DNA of 64,000 bases, taken from NCBI GenBank assembly GCA_964421565.1, contig CAYQXJ010000009.1, positions 85,123 through 149,122 of the forward strand. Reading direction: 5' to 3'. The notes below the pieces were generated by a model. That model was not told the DNA's origin. It searched no databases and was given only the letters and a program-made list of their open reading frames with translations. Positions 1 to 7,624 of this stretch are shown here, in pieces. How positions within the stretch are numbered: the first letter of the stretch is position 1; every line of letters starts with the position of its first letter. The stretch comes from CAYQXJ01 sp964421565 (lineage in GTDB: Bacteria > Planctomycetota > Brocadiia > SM23-32). Both the position numbers and the translations under genes were made by a program.

Positions 1-99
1 CCGGTCGAACAGGCCAAAGGCATCCATGGCGTCGTGCCAGTCGGTGACGCGTATGCCTCGGCACTCTGCCAACAAGGCGCGGCGCTCTACTTGGTCCAT
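1..99 (-). CDS. Partial CDS, N-terminus only (possibly RraA-like)
   Basis: A minus-strand reading frame starts at the ATG at 99 and runs off the window edge, giving 33 residues (MDQVERRALLAEC..., ending ...GLFDR). A good ribosome site, AAGGAG, lies 7 bases before the ATG. The segment GIRVTDWHDAMDAFGL resembles the start of RraA/dimethylmenaquinone methyltransferase-like proteins, which typically read R-V-x-D-x-x-D-A-L-D near the N-terminus. Only the start is visible, so the family call is tentative. It lies downstream of the two MFS genes on the same strand. Confidence 0.45.
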   Translation of the reverse strand, partial: MDQVERRALLAECRGIRVTDWHDAMDAFGLFDR

Positions 100-166
100 G
101 TGCGCTCCTTATCAGTTCCAATGGAATCCCGGCACGGCGGCCCGACATCCGTAGGCCCCGTGTTCG

Positions 167-1402
167 CTAACCATTGCTTGGCGCCTGAACGCAGAAGAAC
201 AGGGCCCAGGCAATGAAGGCCAGCACTGCGCAGCCTGCAAACAGTTGCCGGAATGTGAGCAAGCCGATGTCAATGAACCAACCTGCCAGTGGAGGGCAGA
301 TCGCTCGCGGCACCCCGACAAAGGTGAGTGAAAGGGCAATGTAGCTTGGAATCCGGTTCGGTTCAGCGAAACGCATGATGGCTGGCAGGAAACTGGTAAG
401 CCGCATGCCAAAGGCCAGCCCCAAAAAGGTCCATGCCACCGAGACGGCGATAGGGCTCGATGTGAACACAACGATGACAGCGGCTGCAACGAACAAAGCG
501 GGCGCCAAACGGAAGGGGGCGATCACATTCCTACGGTCGCTCAGGTAGCCGCCTGCCAGAGATCCCACGGCCATACTGCCCTGGTAAAACGCCGTGAACG
601 TGCCGGTGATGCCGTCCGAAACACCTGGATGCGTCAGGCCGTAGCGCGTCAGGAACGTGACGATGAGTGTCATGGGCAGACCGAGCGCTACGGAGCCGAT
701 AAGGAAGCGACGAAAGGGGCCCGGCGCAAGCAGTATGCCCGCCAACCCGCCGAAGTATGCCCTCCACGGCCGGTCACGATGGTGCGGCAGCCCGTCGCGA
801 CGTTCCTCCTGTATCAACGCGACACAGACCAGCGACGCTGCCATGCACGCCACTGCCGGAGCAAGCAGTACCTGGTAGCGTGTCGGCGGAGGGTAGCTGC
901 CCATCACCCACCGGATGAAGAGCCCCAGGACCACGCCGACTAACCCGGACAGTGCCCGCCGTACACCCAGAACGCTTGCCCACGCACCCGACGGGCTTGT
1001 CTTTGCGTAGAAGTCCGACCAGAGCGGCCCGATCACGCCTGTGGCCAGCCGGTTGATGGCAAGTGCCATAAAATAGAGTGAAAGTGTGGGTGCGGGTTTC
1101 CAGAAAAGGAATAGACTGGCGAGGAAGGCCGCATACCCGACACGCTGAATGGCTGCCCAGATCAGCACGGCGCGCTTCTTGTACGCCAGTCCCTCCAGCA
1201 TCCGCGCTGCGAAGACCTGGGGGACGAGCTGTCCCAGCCAGAAGACGAATGCCACCAAGCCGAGCAGCAGGCCCGAGTCGCTCAGGTCGGCGATCATCCT
1301 GGGCACGACCTGGCCCCGGTTGAACAGCGTTATGCTGGCGAAGAAGAACACGCCGTCCAGGGCGTGCAGCAGAGCGTTGCGCTGGAGGCGATGGTCGCTC
1401 AA
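167..1402 (-). CDS. Major facilitator superfamily transporter (copy 1)
   Basis: A 411-residue integral membrane protein with about twelve hydrophobic segments and short charged loops, the size and pattern of MFS permeases. The N-terminus (SDHRLQRNALLHALDGVFFF) is nearly the same as that of the adjacent copy 2, so the two are tandem paralogues. No ATG is available: the first possible start is the TTG at 1402, which aligns with the TTG of the paralogue. No clear Shine-Dalgarno sequence precedes it. The substrate cannot be read from the sequence. The 88-bp gap to copy 2 suggests co-transcription from the promoter near 2815-2842. Confidence 0.85.
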   Translation of the reverse strand: MSDHRLQRNALLHALDGVFFFASITLFNRGQVVPRMIADLSDSGLLLGLVAFVFWLGQLVPQVFAARMLEGLAYKKRAVLIWAAIQRVGYAAFLASLFLFWKPAPTLSLYFMALAINRLATGVIGPLWSDFYAKTSPSGAWASVLGVRRALSGLVGVVLGLFIRWVMGSYPPPTRYQVLLAPAVACMAASLVCVALIQEERRDGLPHHRDRPWRAYFGGLAGILLAPGPFRRFLIGSVALGLPMTLIVTFLTRYGLTHPGVSDGITGTFTAFYQGSMAVGSLAGGYLSDRRNVIAPFRLAPALFVAAAVIVVFTSSPIAVSVAWTFLGLAFGMRLTSFLPAIMRFAEPNRIPSYIALSLTFVGVPRAICPPLAGWFIDIGLLTFRQLFAGCAVLAFIAWALFFCVQAPSNG

Positions 1403-1490
1403 GGGTGCGGGCCGGCGGCCTTCTGAACTCTTCTGGGCGGTGCTGGAGCCCGCATTGTAGCCTTCGTGAGAACAGGAACAACAGAATGCC

Positions 1491-2747
1491 TCACGGCCCG
1501 GCAGGCTCCGCTCGAGGCGTAAACAGCAGCAGCACCCAACCCGTCAGCGCCAGAACGCCACACGCGAGGAATACCAGAGGGTAGGAGACCCAACCCGCCT
1601 CGAGCACAACACCGGCTGCAACCGGCGCAAGGGCGAAGCCGCACCCCTGAACGGTTGAGTAGGCCGCTGTGTAGCTGGGACGGCGCGCGGGGCCCGCGTA
1701 GGTCCAGACGGCGGGGAAGCCTGCGGTCACTTGAATGCCCATGGCCAGGCCCAGGAAGCCGAAGGCCAGCAGGATGCCAACGCCATCGACGGCAGCCATT
1801 GCGCAGAGCGAAGCGGCGATCACCGCCGCCGGCAGCACGCGGTAGGGCGCTATGGGGTGGCTGCGGTCGCCAAAACGGCCCGCTACCAATGAACCGGCGC
1901 TCATAGCGACATAGAAAGCCGTAGTGAACGTGCCTGTCATCGCGTAGCTTACGCCCGGCAGCCCGAGCCCGTACTTCGTCAGGTAAGTGGCCATGACCAC
2001 CAGGGGCACGGACACCAGCAGAACCGCAACGAGGAAGCGCAGAAATGCCCTGTGCCTGAGCACCCTGCCCGCAAGCGCTCGGATGAAGGCACCCCAGTTG
2101 CCTCCGCCTTGCTGGTCGGGCTTTGCCTCGGGCTCGGTGATCAGCGTAAGGCATACCGTGGACAGGGCATAGCACAACAGCGAACCTGCCAGCAAGACCT
2201 GGTAGCGTCTCGGGTTAGCGAATCGGTCCATGACCCACTGCGATGCCGGCCCAATGCCCAGCACCACCAGACCGAACAGCGCCAGCCGCAGCCCCAGGAT
2301 GCGACCCCAGGCGCTTTGCGGCGAGGTCCGGGCGAACCAGTCCGTCCATATCGGAACAATCATGCCCGATCCCAGGCTTGCGGCGCCCAGCGCGGCGAAG
2401 AACAGGGCCAGCAACAGGTGGGGCTCCTTCCACAGCAGCGGCAGTCCCAACAACAGGACCAGCCAACCCACACGCTGCGCAACCGCGCACAGCACGACGG
2501 CGCGTTTCTGCCGGGGCATCGCCTCGGCACGCCGCGCGAAGAACGTCAAAGGCGCAACATAGCCCACCCAGTAGACGAAGGCGATAAGACCTATCAGCAC
2601 GTCCGAATCACTCAGGTCACGCACCATGGCCGGCATGAACACTTCGCGGCTGAACAGGGCGATACCGGCGAAGAAGAACACGCCGTCCAGCACGTGCAGG
2701 ACTGCGTTCTTGCGCAAGGCGGCGCGGCTTAGGCGATGGTTAGGCAA
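1491..2747 (-). CDS. Major facilitator superfamily transporter (copy 2)
   Basis: About 418 residues with the same twelve-helix MFS layout as its downstream paralogue; both share DGVFFFA near residue 20 and a DLSDS motif after the first helix. The frame is open further upstream to 2960, but that extension is low-complexity, overlaps the divergent deacetylase gene and lies upstream of the predicted transcription start. The TTG at 2747 is chosen because it aligns exactly with the start of copy 1 (M-P-N-H-R-L versus M-S-D-H-R-L). The transport substrate is unknown. Confidence 0.82.
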   Translation of the reverse strand: MPNHRLSRAALRKNAVLHVLDGVFFFAGIALFSREVFMPAMVRDLSDSDVLIGLIAFVYWVGYVAPLTFFARRAEAMPRQKRAVVLCAVAQRVGWLVLLLGLPLLWKEPHLLLALFFAALGAASLGSGMIVPIWTDWFARTSPQSAWGRILGLRLALFGLVVLGIGPASQWVMDRFANPRRYQVLLAGSLLCYALSTVCLTLITEPEAKPDQQGGGNWGAFIRALAGRVLRHRAFLRFLVAVLLVSVPLVVMATYLTKYGLGLPGVSYAMTGTFTTAFYVAMSAGSLVAGRFGDRSHPIAPYRVLPAAVIAASLCAMAAVDGVGILLAFGFLGLAMGIQVTAGFPAVWTYAGPARRPSYTAAYSTVQGCGFALAPVAAGVVLEAGWVSYPLVFLACGVLALTGWVLLLFTPRAEPAGP

Positions 2748-2813
2748 GGTGTGTGCGGTGTGAGGGCAACGTTGGTAGGTGATGGGGCCAGCAGCGCGCG
2801 ACGTTTCGTTGGG

Positions 2814-2842
2814 AGTATACTCCTCGCCCAGGATGGCGGCAA
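2814..2842 (-). promoter_or_regulatory. Sigma-70 type promoter for the MFS pair
   Basis: On the minus strand TTGCCG (2842-2837) and TATACT (2819-2814) are separated by 17 bp. Transcription would start near 2807, about 60 bases before the TTG start of MFS copy 2, which argues against the longer upstream ORF. Confidence 0.5.
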
Positions 2843-2851
2843 ATGCGTCGG

Positions 2852-2881
2852 TTGCGTTGGGACTAAGCGTTGCGCTATAAT
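2852..2881 (+). promoter_or_regulatory. Sigma-70 type promoter for the glycan cassette
   Basis: TTGCGT (2852-2857) and a perfect TATAAT (2876-2881) with 18 bp between them, 65 bases before the deacetylase start codon. It is divergent from the MFS promoter. Confidence 0.55.
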
Positions 2882-2946
2882 GGGTGTTCTCGGGGGCCGT
2901 TTCGAGTCCGGCGCGAGGCTGAGCGTTGTGTCCTTTGGGAAACACG

Positions 2947-3717
2947 ATGGTGTTGGGCAAAGCTGCGTTGACTGTCGACCTTGAGCCCGACTGGGGCGTT
3001 CGCGGCCACCATGCTTACACTCAAGTGCTGCCGCGCTTCTTGCGCTTCCTCGAAGCGCGGAGCGTGCGTGCCACGTTCTTCGTCTGCAGCGACCTGCTGG
3101 AGGTCTCCGAAGAGCCGGTCGCCAGGATCGCAGAGCGGCACGAAGTGGCCTCGCACGGCTGCTCGCACCGCCGCCTCGATGGGTTGTCACGCCGGGCGGC
3201 ATTCAGCGAGGTGGCGCATTCGCGCTACCGGCTGCTGGAAGTGGCCCCGGCCGTAAGGGGATTCCGGGCGCCCTTTTTCAGGCGGGCCAGGGGACACTTT
3301 GCCCTGCTGAGTGCGGCCGGTTACGAGTATGACTCGTCGGTGGGGTCGATATGGCCCGGCCCACAGAATGGTTGGCTGGGAATGCCCGCTGCGCGGCACT
3401 GCGCTGCTGTGGCAGAGCTGCCCACCGGGTCCCTGGCAGGCGGCTTCGCGCCGCTGTCGCTTACTTACCTGCGCCTGCTGGCCCCGCTGGCTGACCGCTT
3501 GCTGCCGACCGGGGGAATCAGGATTCTGTATATGCACCTGCATGAGTTTCTTCCGCCGGAGACGGCAGGGCTGCTGCCCCGCCCGCTGCGCGCGGTGTTG
3601 ACGCGCAACTGTGGCGAGGTGGCTTGGCACGTGTTGGAGAGGGCGCTGAAGCGTCTTGACTGCCAGTACGTGACTTGTGCCGACCTGGCACGTGAGGGCC
3701 GAGAGAGCACCGGCTGA
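2947..3717 (+). CDS. Polysaccharide deacetylase (NodB-like) family protein
   Basis: 256 residues. The family removes N- or O-acetyl groups from sugars using a metal bound by Asp-His-His. Visible motifs: an acidic first motif (TVDLEPDW, the D-x-E type rather than TFDDGP), the H-x3-H zinc motif in SHGCSH, the R-x-P-F motif in GFRAPFF, and a late L-H-E motif in YMHLHEF. The ATG at 2947 is preferred over the upstream GTG-like starts because the conserved strand follows it directly. It is the first gene of a cassette with an FAD oxidoreductase and a GT87-like glycosyltransferase, suggesting modification of a lipid-linked or cell-surface sugar. The exact substrate is not known. Confidence 0.8.
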   Translation: MVLGKAALTVDLEPDWGVRGHHAYTQVLPRFLRFLEARSVRATFFVCSDLLEVSEEPVARIAERHEVASHGCSHRRLDGLSRRAAFSEVAHSRYRLLEVAPAVRGFRAPFFRRARGHFALLSAAGYEYDSSVGSIWPGPQNGWLGMPAARHCAAVAELPTGSLAGGFAPLSLTYLRLLAPLADRLLPTGGIRILYMHLHEFLPPETAGLLPRPLRAVLTRNCGEVAWHVLERALKRLDCQYVTCADLAREGRESTG

Positions 3718-3730
3718 GGATGGAGCTACG

Positions 3731-5164
3731 ATGAGTCCCGATGACAGACCAGTAGCGATCGCTGGAGGCGGTTTGGCGGGGTTGTCAGCCGCCTACAGGC
3801 TCCAGGTTGCCGGGCACCCGCCGTTCGTGCTCTTCGAGCGAGAGCCCTTTCTCGGAGGTTACTGCCGCACCGTCGCGCGTGGTCGGTTTCGCTTCGATCT
3901 GGGGGGGCACCGTTTCTACACCAAGAACCAGCAAGTGCATGAACTTGTGGAGCATCTGCTCGGCGACGATTTGCTGGTAGTTGACCGTGTCAGTCGCATA
4001 TTCTTCCGCGGCCGCTTTGCGGACTATCCGTTGACCGTCTGTGGCAGCCTCAGGGCGCTGGGTTTGCGTGGTGCGTTGCGGGCCCTTGCCGACTATGCCG
4101 TCATGCGTTTCCGCAGCGATCGGGCAGAACCCGAACAAGTGACTTTCGAGCAGTGGGCCCTGCGTCGCTTTGGCCGATACCTTTATGAAGCCTATTTCCG
4201 GCCCTACACGGAGAAGACGTGGGGCCTGCCGTGTGAACTGATATCGGCTGATTTTGCTGAACAGAGGATTAAGAAGCTTTCCATCCGTGAAGCAGTGCGG
4301 GACGCCTTGTCCAGAAGCGGGGAGGACGAGAGTCTGATCCGACGCTTCTATTACCCACGCTATGGCTTTGGGCAGATTCCCGACGCCCTGGCGGCGACGG
4401 TGCAGGAGCCGAACTCGCTGAGGACTTCCCACGAGATTGTGGCAATCCGCCACGCAGACGGTCTCGTGAAGGAAGTAGTCGCTGAGGGGGCCGACGGCGA
4501 GCGACGGCAGGCCTGCAGGGCGCTCGTCAGCAGCCTGCCGATCACGGATACTGTCCGCATGTTGGAACCAGCGGCCCCGAGGCAAGTGACCGACGCCGCC
4601 GCACAACTGCGCTACCGCAGCGTGGTGCTGCTGTTTGTGGTGCTTGACATCCCACGGCTGAGCCACGACCACTGGATCTACATACCGTCGCAGCAGTTCG
4701 GTCTCTGCAGAATGCACGAGCCGAAGAACTGGAGTGCGGAAATGGCACCGCCGGAGCAGACGGGGGTCGTTCTTGAGTACTTCTGCCAGCAGGGAGACGA
4801 ACGCTGGACACAGCCCATCGACTCGTTGAAGCAAGAAGCGATGGCCTCGCTGGTGCGCATGGGGCTGCTGCATAGCGCGGACTGCCTTGCAGACGCCGTG
4901 CGCATTGGCCTGCCCAGGGCTTACCCGATCTATCAAGTGGGCTACCGGCAGAGACTGAACGTAGTGCGTGAATACCTTTCAAGGTTCGGCAATCTCTACA
5001 ACGTCGGCCGGAACGCATCCTTTCTCTATACAAGCTCCGACCATTACATCGACATGGGCCTGAAGGCAGCCGAAAACGTTCTGGGCCACGAACACGATCT
5101 GGCCGAGATCGGGCGCGATAGGAACTACGCCGAGACCTGGCAAGAGGCCGAAAGATGGAGTTAG
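3731..5164 (+). CDS. FAD-dependent amine-oxidase-like oxidoreductase
   Basis: 477 residues. The N-terminus has the dinucleotide-binding motif GGGLAGLSAAYRL followed by an acidic strand end (LFERE) and GGYCRT, as in FAD-dependent NAD(P)-binding Rossmann proteins of the amine oxidase, protoporphyrinogen oxidase and UDP-galactopyranose mutase group. The motif DLGGHRFYTK is typical of members found in polysaccharide loci. The ATG at 3731 is used because GATGGAGC lies just before it and the fold begins there; a TTG-type upstream extension to 3677 overlaps the previous gene. It lies 13 bp after the deacetylase and its 3' end overlaps the next gene by 10 bp. A sugar-modifying role is inferred from context. 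Confidence 0.78.
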   Translation: MSPDDRPVAIAGGGLAGLSAAYRLQVAGHPPFVLFEREPFLGGYCRTVARGRFRFDLGGHRFYTKNQQVHELVEHLLGDDLLVVDRVSRIFFRGRFADYPLTVCGSLRALGLRGALRALADYAVMRFRSDRAEPEQVTFEQWALRRFGRYLYEAYFRPYTEKTWGLPCELISADFAEQRIKKLSIREAVRDALSRSGEDESLIRRFYYPRYGFGQIPDALAATVQEPNSLRTSHEIVAIRHADGLVKEVVAEGADGERRQACRALVSSLPITDTVRMLEPAAPRQVTDAAAQLRYRSVVLLFVVLDIPRLSHDHWIYIPSQQFGLCRMHEPKNWSAEMAPPEQTGVVLEYFCQQGDERWTQPIDSLKQEAMASLVRMGLLHSADCLADAVRIGLPRAYPIYQVGYRQRLNVVREYLSRFGNLYNVGRNASFLYTSSDHYIDMGLKAAENVLGHEHDLAEIGRDRNYAETWQEAERWS

Positions 5165-6501
5165 GCGGTTTCTGCCGGGCGTGGCGCCGCGCCTGGTTCA
5201 GGCGGTTGTTCGTTCTGGTGGTTGTCGCGGCGGCGATCGTCATCGTGGCCAACGGAACGCGACGAGCGCTTGTCGGCTCCTCGGAGTTTATGGGCTTCCG
5301 CCGGATAGTGCAGGTCAGCCTCGTGGAGAACGACAATCATTACGAACAGATCGGGCACATACGCGCTTATCCGCCGTTCTTCCCCATATTCTGGTCTCCG
5401 TTCGGCGCGTTTCCCGTAGGACTGGTGCCAGACCCAGATGCACCCCTGTCGCAGAGAACGCGCTGGCAGCAGGTCCAGCTCGGCATCAGTGCCCTGATTG
5501 CTCTCATCATCATGTCTGGGCTCACGGTCTGGGCAGCATGGCTGGCGGCGGACTCTTTCGGCGTTGGCGGGCCGGAACGCGCGTTCTGCCTTTTTGCGTT
5601 AGTATACCTGCTGAGCGTGGCCCTGATGCATAACTCGCTGGTGCGTTGCGAGACCGACATGTTCGTGGTTGTCCTCGTGGCGGGCGGGATGTACATGCTG
5701 CTGCGAGAGCAGCGCAACTGGGAGGCCGGCGCACTGCTGGGGGTGGCGGCTGCCCTCAAACTCACTCCCGGCCTGTTTGCACTGTACTTTCTTTGCCGCA
5801 GGCGGTGGCGCGCCTTCGGCGGAATGGCTGCTGCTGGCCTCATATGCTGGCTGGTCCTGCCTTTGAGCGTTTGGGGTGCTCGGGGAACGGTGGAGCGCTA
5901 TCGCGGCTGGACCGAACATGTCCTGCTGCCGATCGCCGAGGAAGGGCCTGACTTCATAGCACGAGCGTACAGGGGCACAAACCAGTCTCTACGGGCCGCG
6001 CTCGTCAGGTATCTGAGCCGCTACAATGCCGGTACACGAGCCAAACCTGCGTACGTGAACGTGGCACAACTGCCCGAACCGACGTTGTCGGTTATCGTGA
6101 ACGGAGCTCGCGCCGTCGTGCTCGGAAGCTTGGTGCTCGTCTGGGTCCGCGCGCCGCGGAACCGAGGAGAGCTCGAGGCGGCTCTGTTCGGCCTCGTTCC
6201 GCCGGGCATGCTTCTGCTGTCCGACGTCTCGGTGGGTGGCCACTTCGCGATTGCGCTGGTGCCACTTGCGGTGCTCTGCGCCCACGCCTTACGGCACGAG
6301 GGTACCTCGGCGGCGCGACGTGTCAGTTGGGGCGTTGTTACCACAGTCGTGCTCATGCACTTGATAGCCTTCGGGCCTCTGAAACGGCTATCTGCTGCGA
6401 CGTTCGGTGCGTTGGTCCTATATGGAACGCTCTACTCTCTCGCCCTACACCTGTCTCGCCGCCGCCCAATGGAGAAAGTGACCAACTGCCCCGCTCAGTA
6501 G
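5155..6501 (+). CDS. GT87-like (DUF2029) polyprenol-sugar glycosyltransferase, membrane
   Basis: 448 residues with an N-terminal transmembrane anchor and about ten hydrophobic helices. The arrangement with a loop after helix 1, a conserved acidic segment (RCETDMFVVVL), and the K-L-T-P motif before a helix (ALKLTPGLFALYF) fits the GT-C type GT87/DUF2029 family, which uses polyprenyl-phosphate sugars outside the membrane. It overlaps the oxidoreductase gene by 10 bp, so the two are translationally coupled. Its stop codon overlaps the 3' end of the convergent thioredoxin-TPR gene by 7 bp, leaving no room for an intergenic terminator. Confidence 0.72.
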   Translation: MELGGFCRAWRRAWFRRLFVLVVVAAAIVIVANGTRRALVGSSEFMGFRRIVQVSLVENDNHYEQIGHIRAYPPFFPIFWSPFGAFPVGLVPDPDAPLSQRTRWQQVQLGISALIALIIMSGLTVWAAWLAADSFGVGGPERAFCLFALVYLLSVALMHNSLVRCETDMFVVVLVAGGMYMLLREQRNWEAGALLGVAAALKLTPGLFALYFLCRRRWRAFGGMAAAGLICWLVLPLSVWGARGTVERYRGWTEHVLLPIAEEGPDFIARAYRGTNQSLRAALVRYLSRYNAGTRAKPAYVNVAQLPEPTLSVIVNGARAVVLGSLVLVWVRAPRNRGELEAALFGLVPPGMLLLSDVSVGGHFAIALVPLAVLCAHALRHEGTSAARRVSWGVVTTVVLMHLIAFGPLKRLSAATFGALVLYGTLYSLALHLSRRRPMEKVTNCPAQ

Positions 6502-7355
6502 AGGATGGCTGCCAGCTTGCGACGGTACTCGTTCGCCAGGTCCGTGTGTGAACCAACGAGGCTGAAGATGCGCAGAACGGCATCTTGGGCAGCGCCATCG
6601 CGATAGCCTTTGTCGCGCGACAGCACTTCGAGGAACTGCTGGATCGCCCCCTCGTAGTCGCCTGCGGCGGCGAGGCAGCATGCCAGCTCGTAGCGGGAGT
6701 CGAGGTCCTCGGGTTCCTCTGCCAGGCGTTCGCGGCAGGCGGCCGGGCCGTCGCTTCCCACGCAAGTGCGGCTGAATGCAAGGCGCGCGAGCATGGCCCT
6801 CGCAACGTCGTATTCCGGGGCATCTTCTTCTATCCGGCCGAGCAGACCCTCCGCTTCGCCCTCGCGGCCCCTCTCGACCATGAGTGTCCCCAGCCGAAGC
6901 AGCGCACCTGTGTGAGTGGGATCCTGCTCAATGGCCTCGCGGTAGCCCTCCTCGGCCTGTTCCACCAGGCCGTCCTCGAGAGCATTGTCTGCCCGCTCAA
7001 CCAGTTCGTCGACGGGCGAGGGAATCACCGACTCAATAACACGGCGGACCTGACCCTCCGGCAGTGCACCCACAAACTCAGTGACCACTTTGCCGTCGCG
7101 GAAGACCTTCACCGCCGGGATGCTCTGCACCCCGTAGCGTGCCGCGACCTCTCGTGCCCCGTCGACGTTAACCTTTGCCAGCCGGGTGCGGCCCTCATAG
7201 GAACGCACCACGTTCTCAAGCAGGGGACCGAGCGTGCGACAAGGGCCGCACCATTCTGCCCAGAAGTCAACCACGATGGGCACTTGCCTGGAGGCTGCGA
7301 GGACGCGTTCCTCAAAGTCCTCCGCGGTCACATCAAAGACCATCTCATCTGTCAT
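6495..7355 (-). CDS. Thioredoxin-TPR (CnoX/YbbN-like) protein
   Basis: 286 residues. Residues 1-110 form a thioredoxin domain with an intact WCGPC active site and the cis-proline segment SIPAVKVF. The remainder is helical with TPR-like repeats (for example EGYREAIEQDPTHTGALLRLG). This two-part layout is that of CnoX/YbbN chaperedoxins, which protect and hand over proteins under oxidative stress; unlike E. coli CnoX both active-site cysteines are present here. The ATG at 7355 is chosen because GAGGAG lies about 11 bases upstream; an ORF extension to 7415 lacks conservation. A TATAAT box sits 32 bases upstream. Confidence 0.85.
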   Translation of the reverse strand: MTDEMVFDVTAEDFEERVLAASRQVPIVVDFWAEWCGPCRTLGPLLENVVRSYEGRTRLAKVNVDGAREVAARYGVQSIPAVKVFRDGKVVTEFVGALPEGQVRRVIESVIPSPVDELVERADNALEDGLVEQAEEGYREAIEQDPTHTGALLRLGTLMVERGREGEAEGLLGRIEEDAPEYDVARAMLARLAFSRTCVGSDGPAACRERLAEEPEDLDSRYELACCLAAAGDYEGAIQQFLEVLSRDKGYRDGAAQDAVLRIFSLVGSHTDLANEYRRKLAAILY

Positions 7356-7386
7356 GTGCGAGGCTCTCCTCGGGAGTTCACTCTCG

Positions 7387-7392
7387 ATTATA
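7387..7392 (-). promoter_or_regulatory. Minus-10 box for the thioredoxin-TPR gene
   Basis: A perfect TATAAT on the minus strand, 32 bases before the start codon. The matching -35 region (GTGAAG at 17 bp) is weak, so only the -10 element is well supported. Confidence 0.35.
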
Positions 7393-7548
7393 CCCTTCGC
7401 AGAGCTTGCCTTCACCGGGCCGTCCGAGCGTCAGCTTCTTGGTGGCACCTTGTCTGAGCACCCGGTAGAATCAGGCCCGAAGTGCAGCCCGCTGTATGGC
7501 GCTGGGCTTCACACCTGGGCGGAACCGGCCACCTGCCCTGCTGCGAGC

Positions 7549-7578
7549 TTGCTGCCTTTGTCCGCTGCGTTGTAGAAT
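7549..7578 (+). promoter_or_regulatory. Possible promoter for the type IIG gene
   Basis: TTGCTG (7549-7554) and TAGAAT (7573-7578) spaced by 18 bp, 47 bases before the ATG. The same TAGAATCAG block occurs about 107 bp upstream (7466) without a good -35 element. The rest of 7356-7624 shows no gene. Confidence 0.35.
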
Positions 7579-7624
7579 CAGCCCGCCTTGCTGACCCTAT
7601 TTGCCTCTTACGCCCGCACAGAAT

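Noticed and set aside
2748..2960. N-terminal extension of the second MFS transporter to 2960
   Set aside because: The extension is compositionally odd, overlaps the divergent deacetylase gene and lies upstream of the predicted promoter; the paralogue aligns from the TTG at 2747.
3785..4936. 383-residue minus-strand ORF inside the FAD oxidoreductase gene
   Set aside because: Antisense shadow of a gene with clear FAD-binding motifs; no recognisable protein features.
7466..7578. Repeat of TAGAATCAG at 7466 and 7573 as a possible attachment site
   Set aside because: Only about 9 shared bases with no match to the tRNA-Pro 3' end; chance or duplicate promoter boxes explain it equally well.
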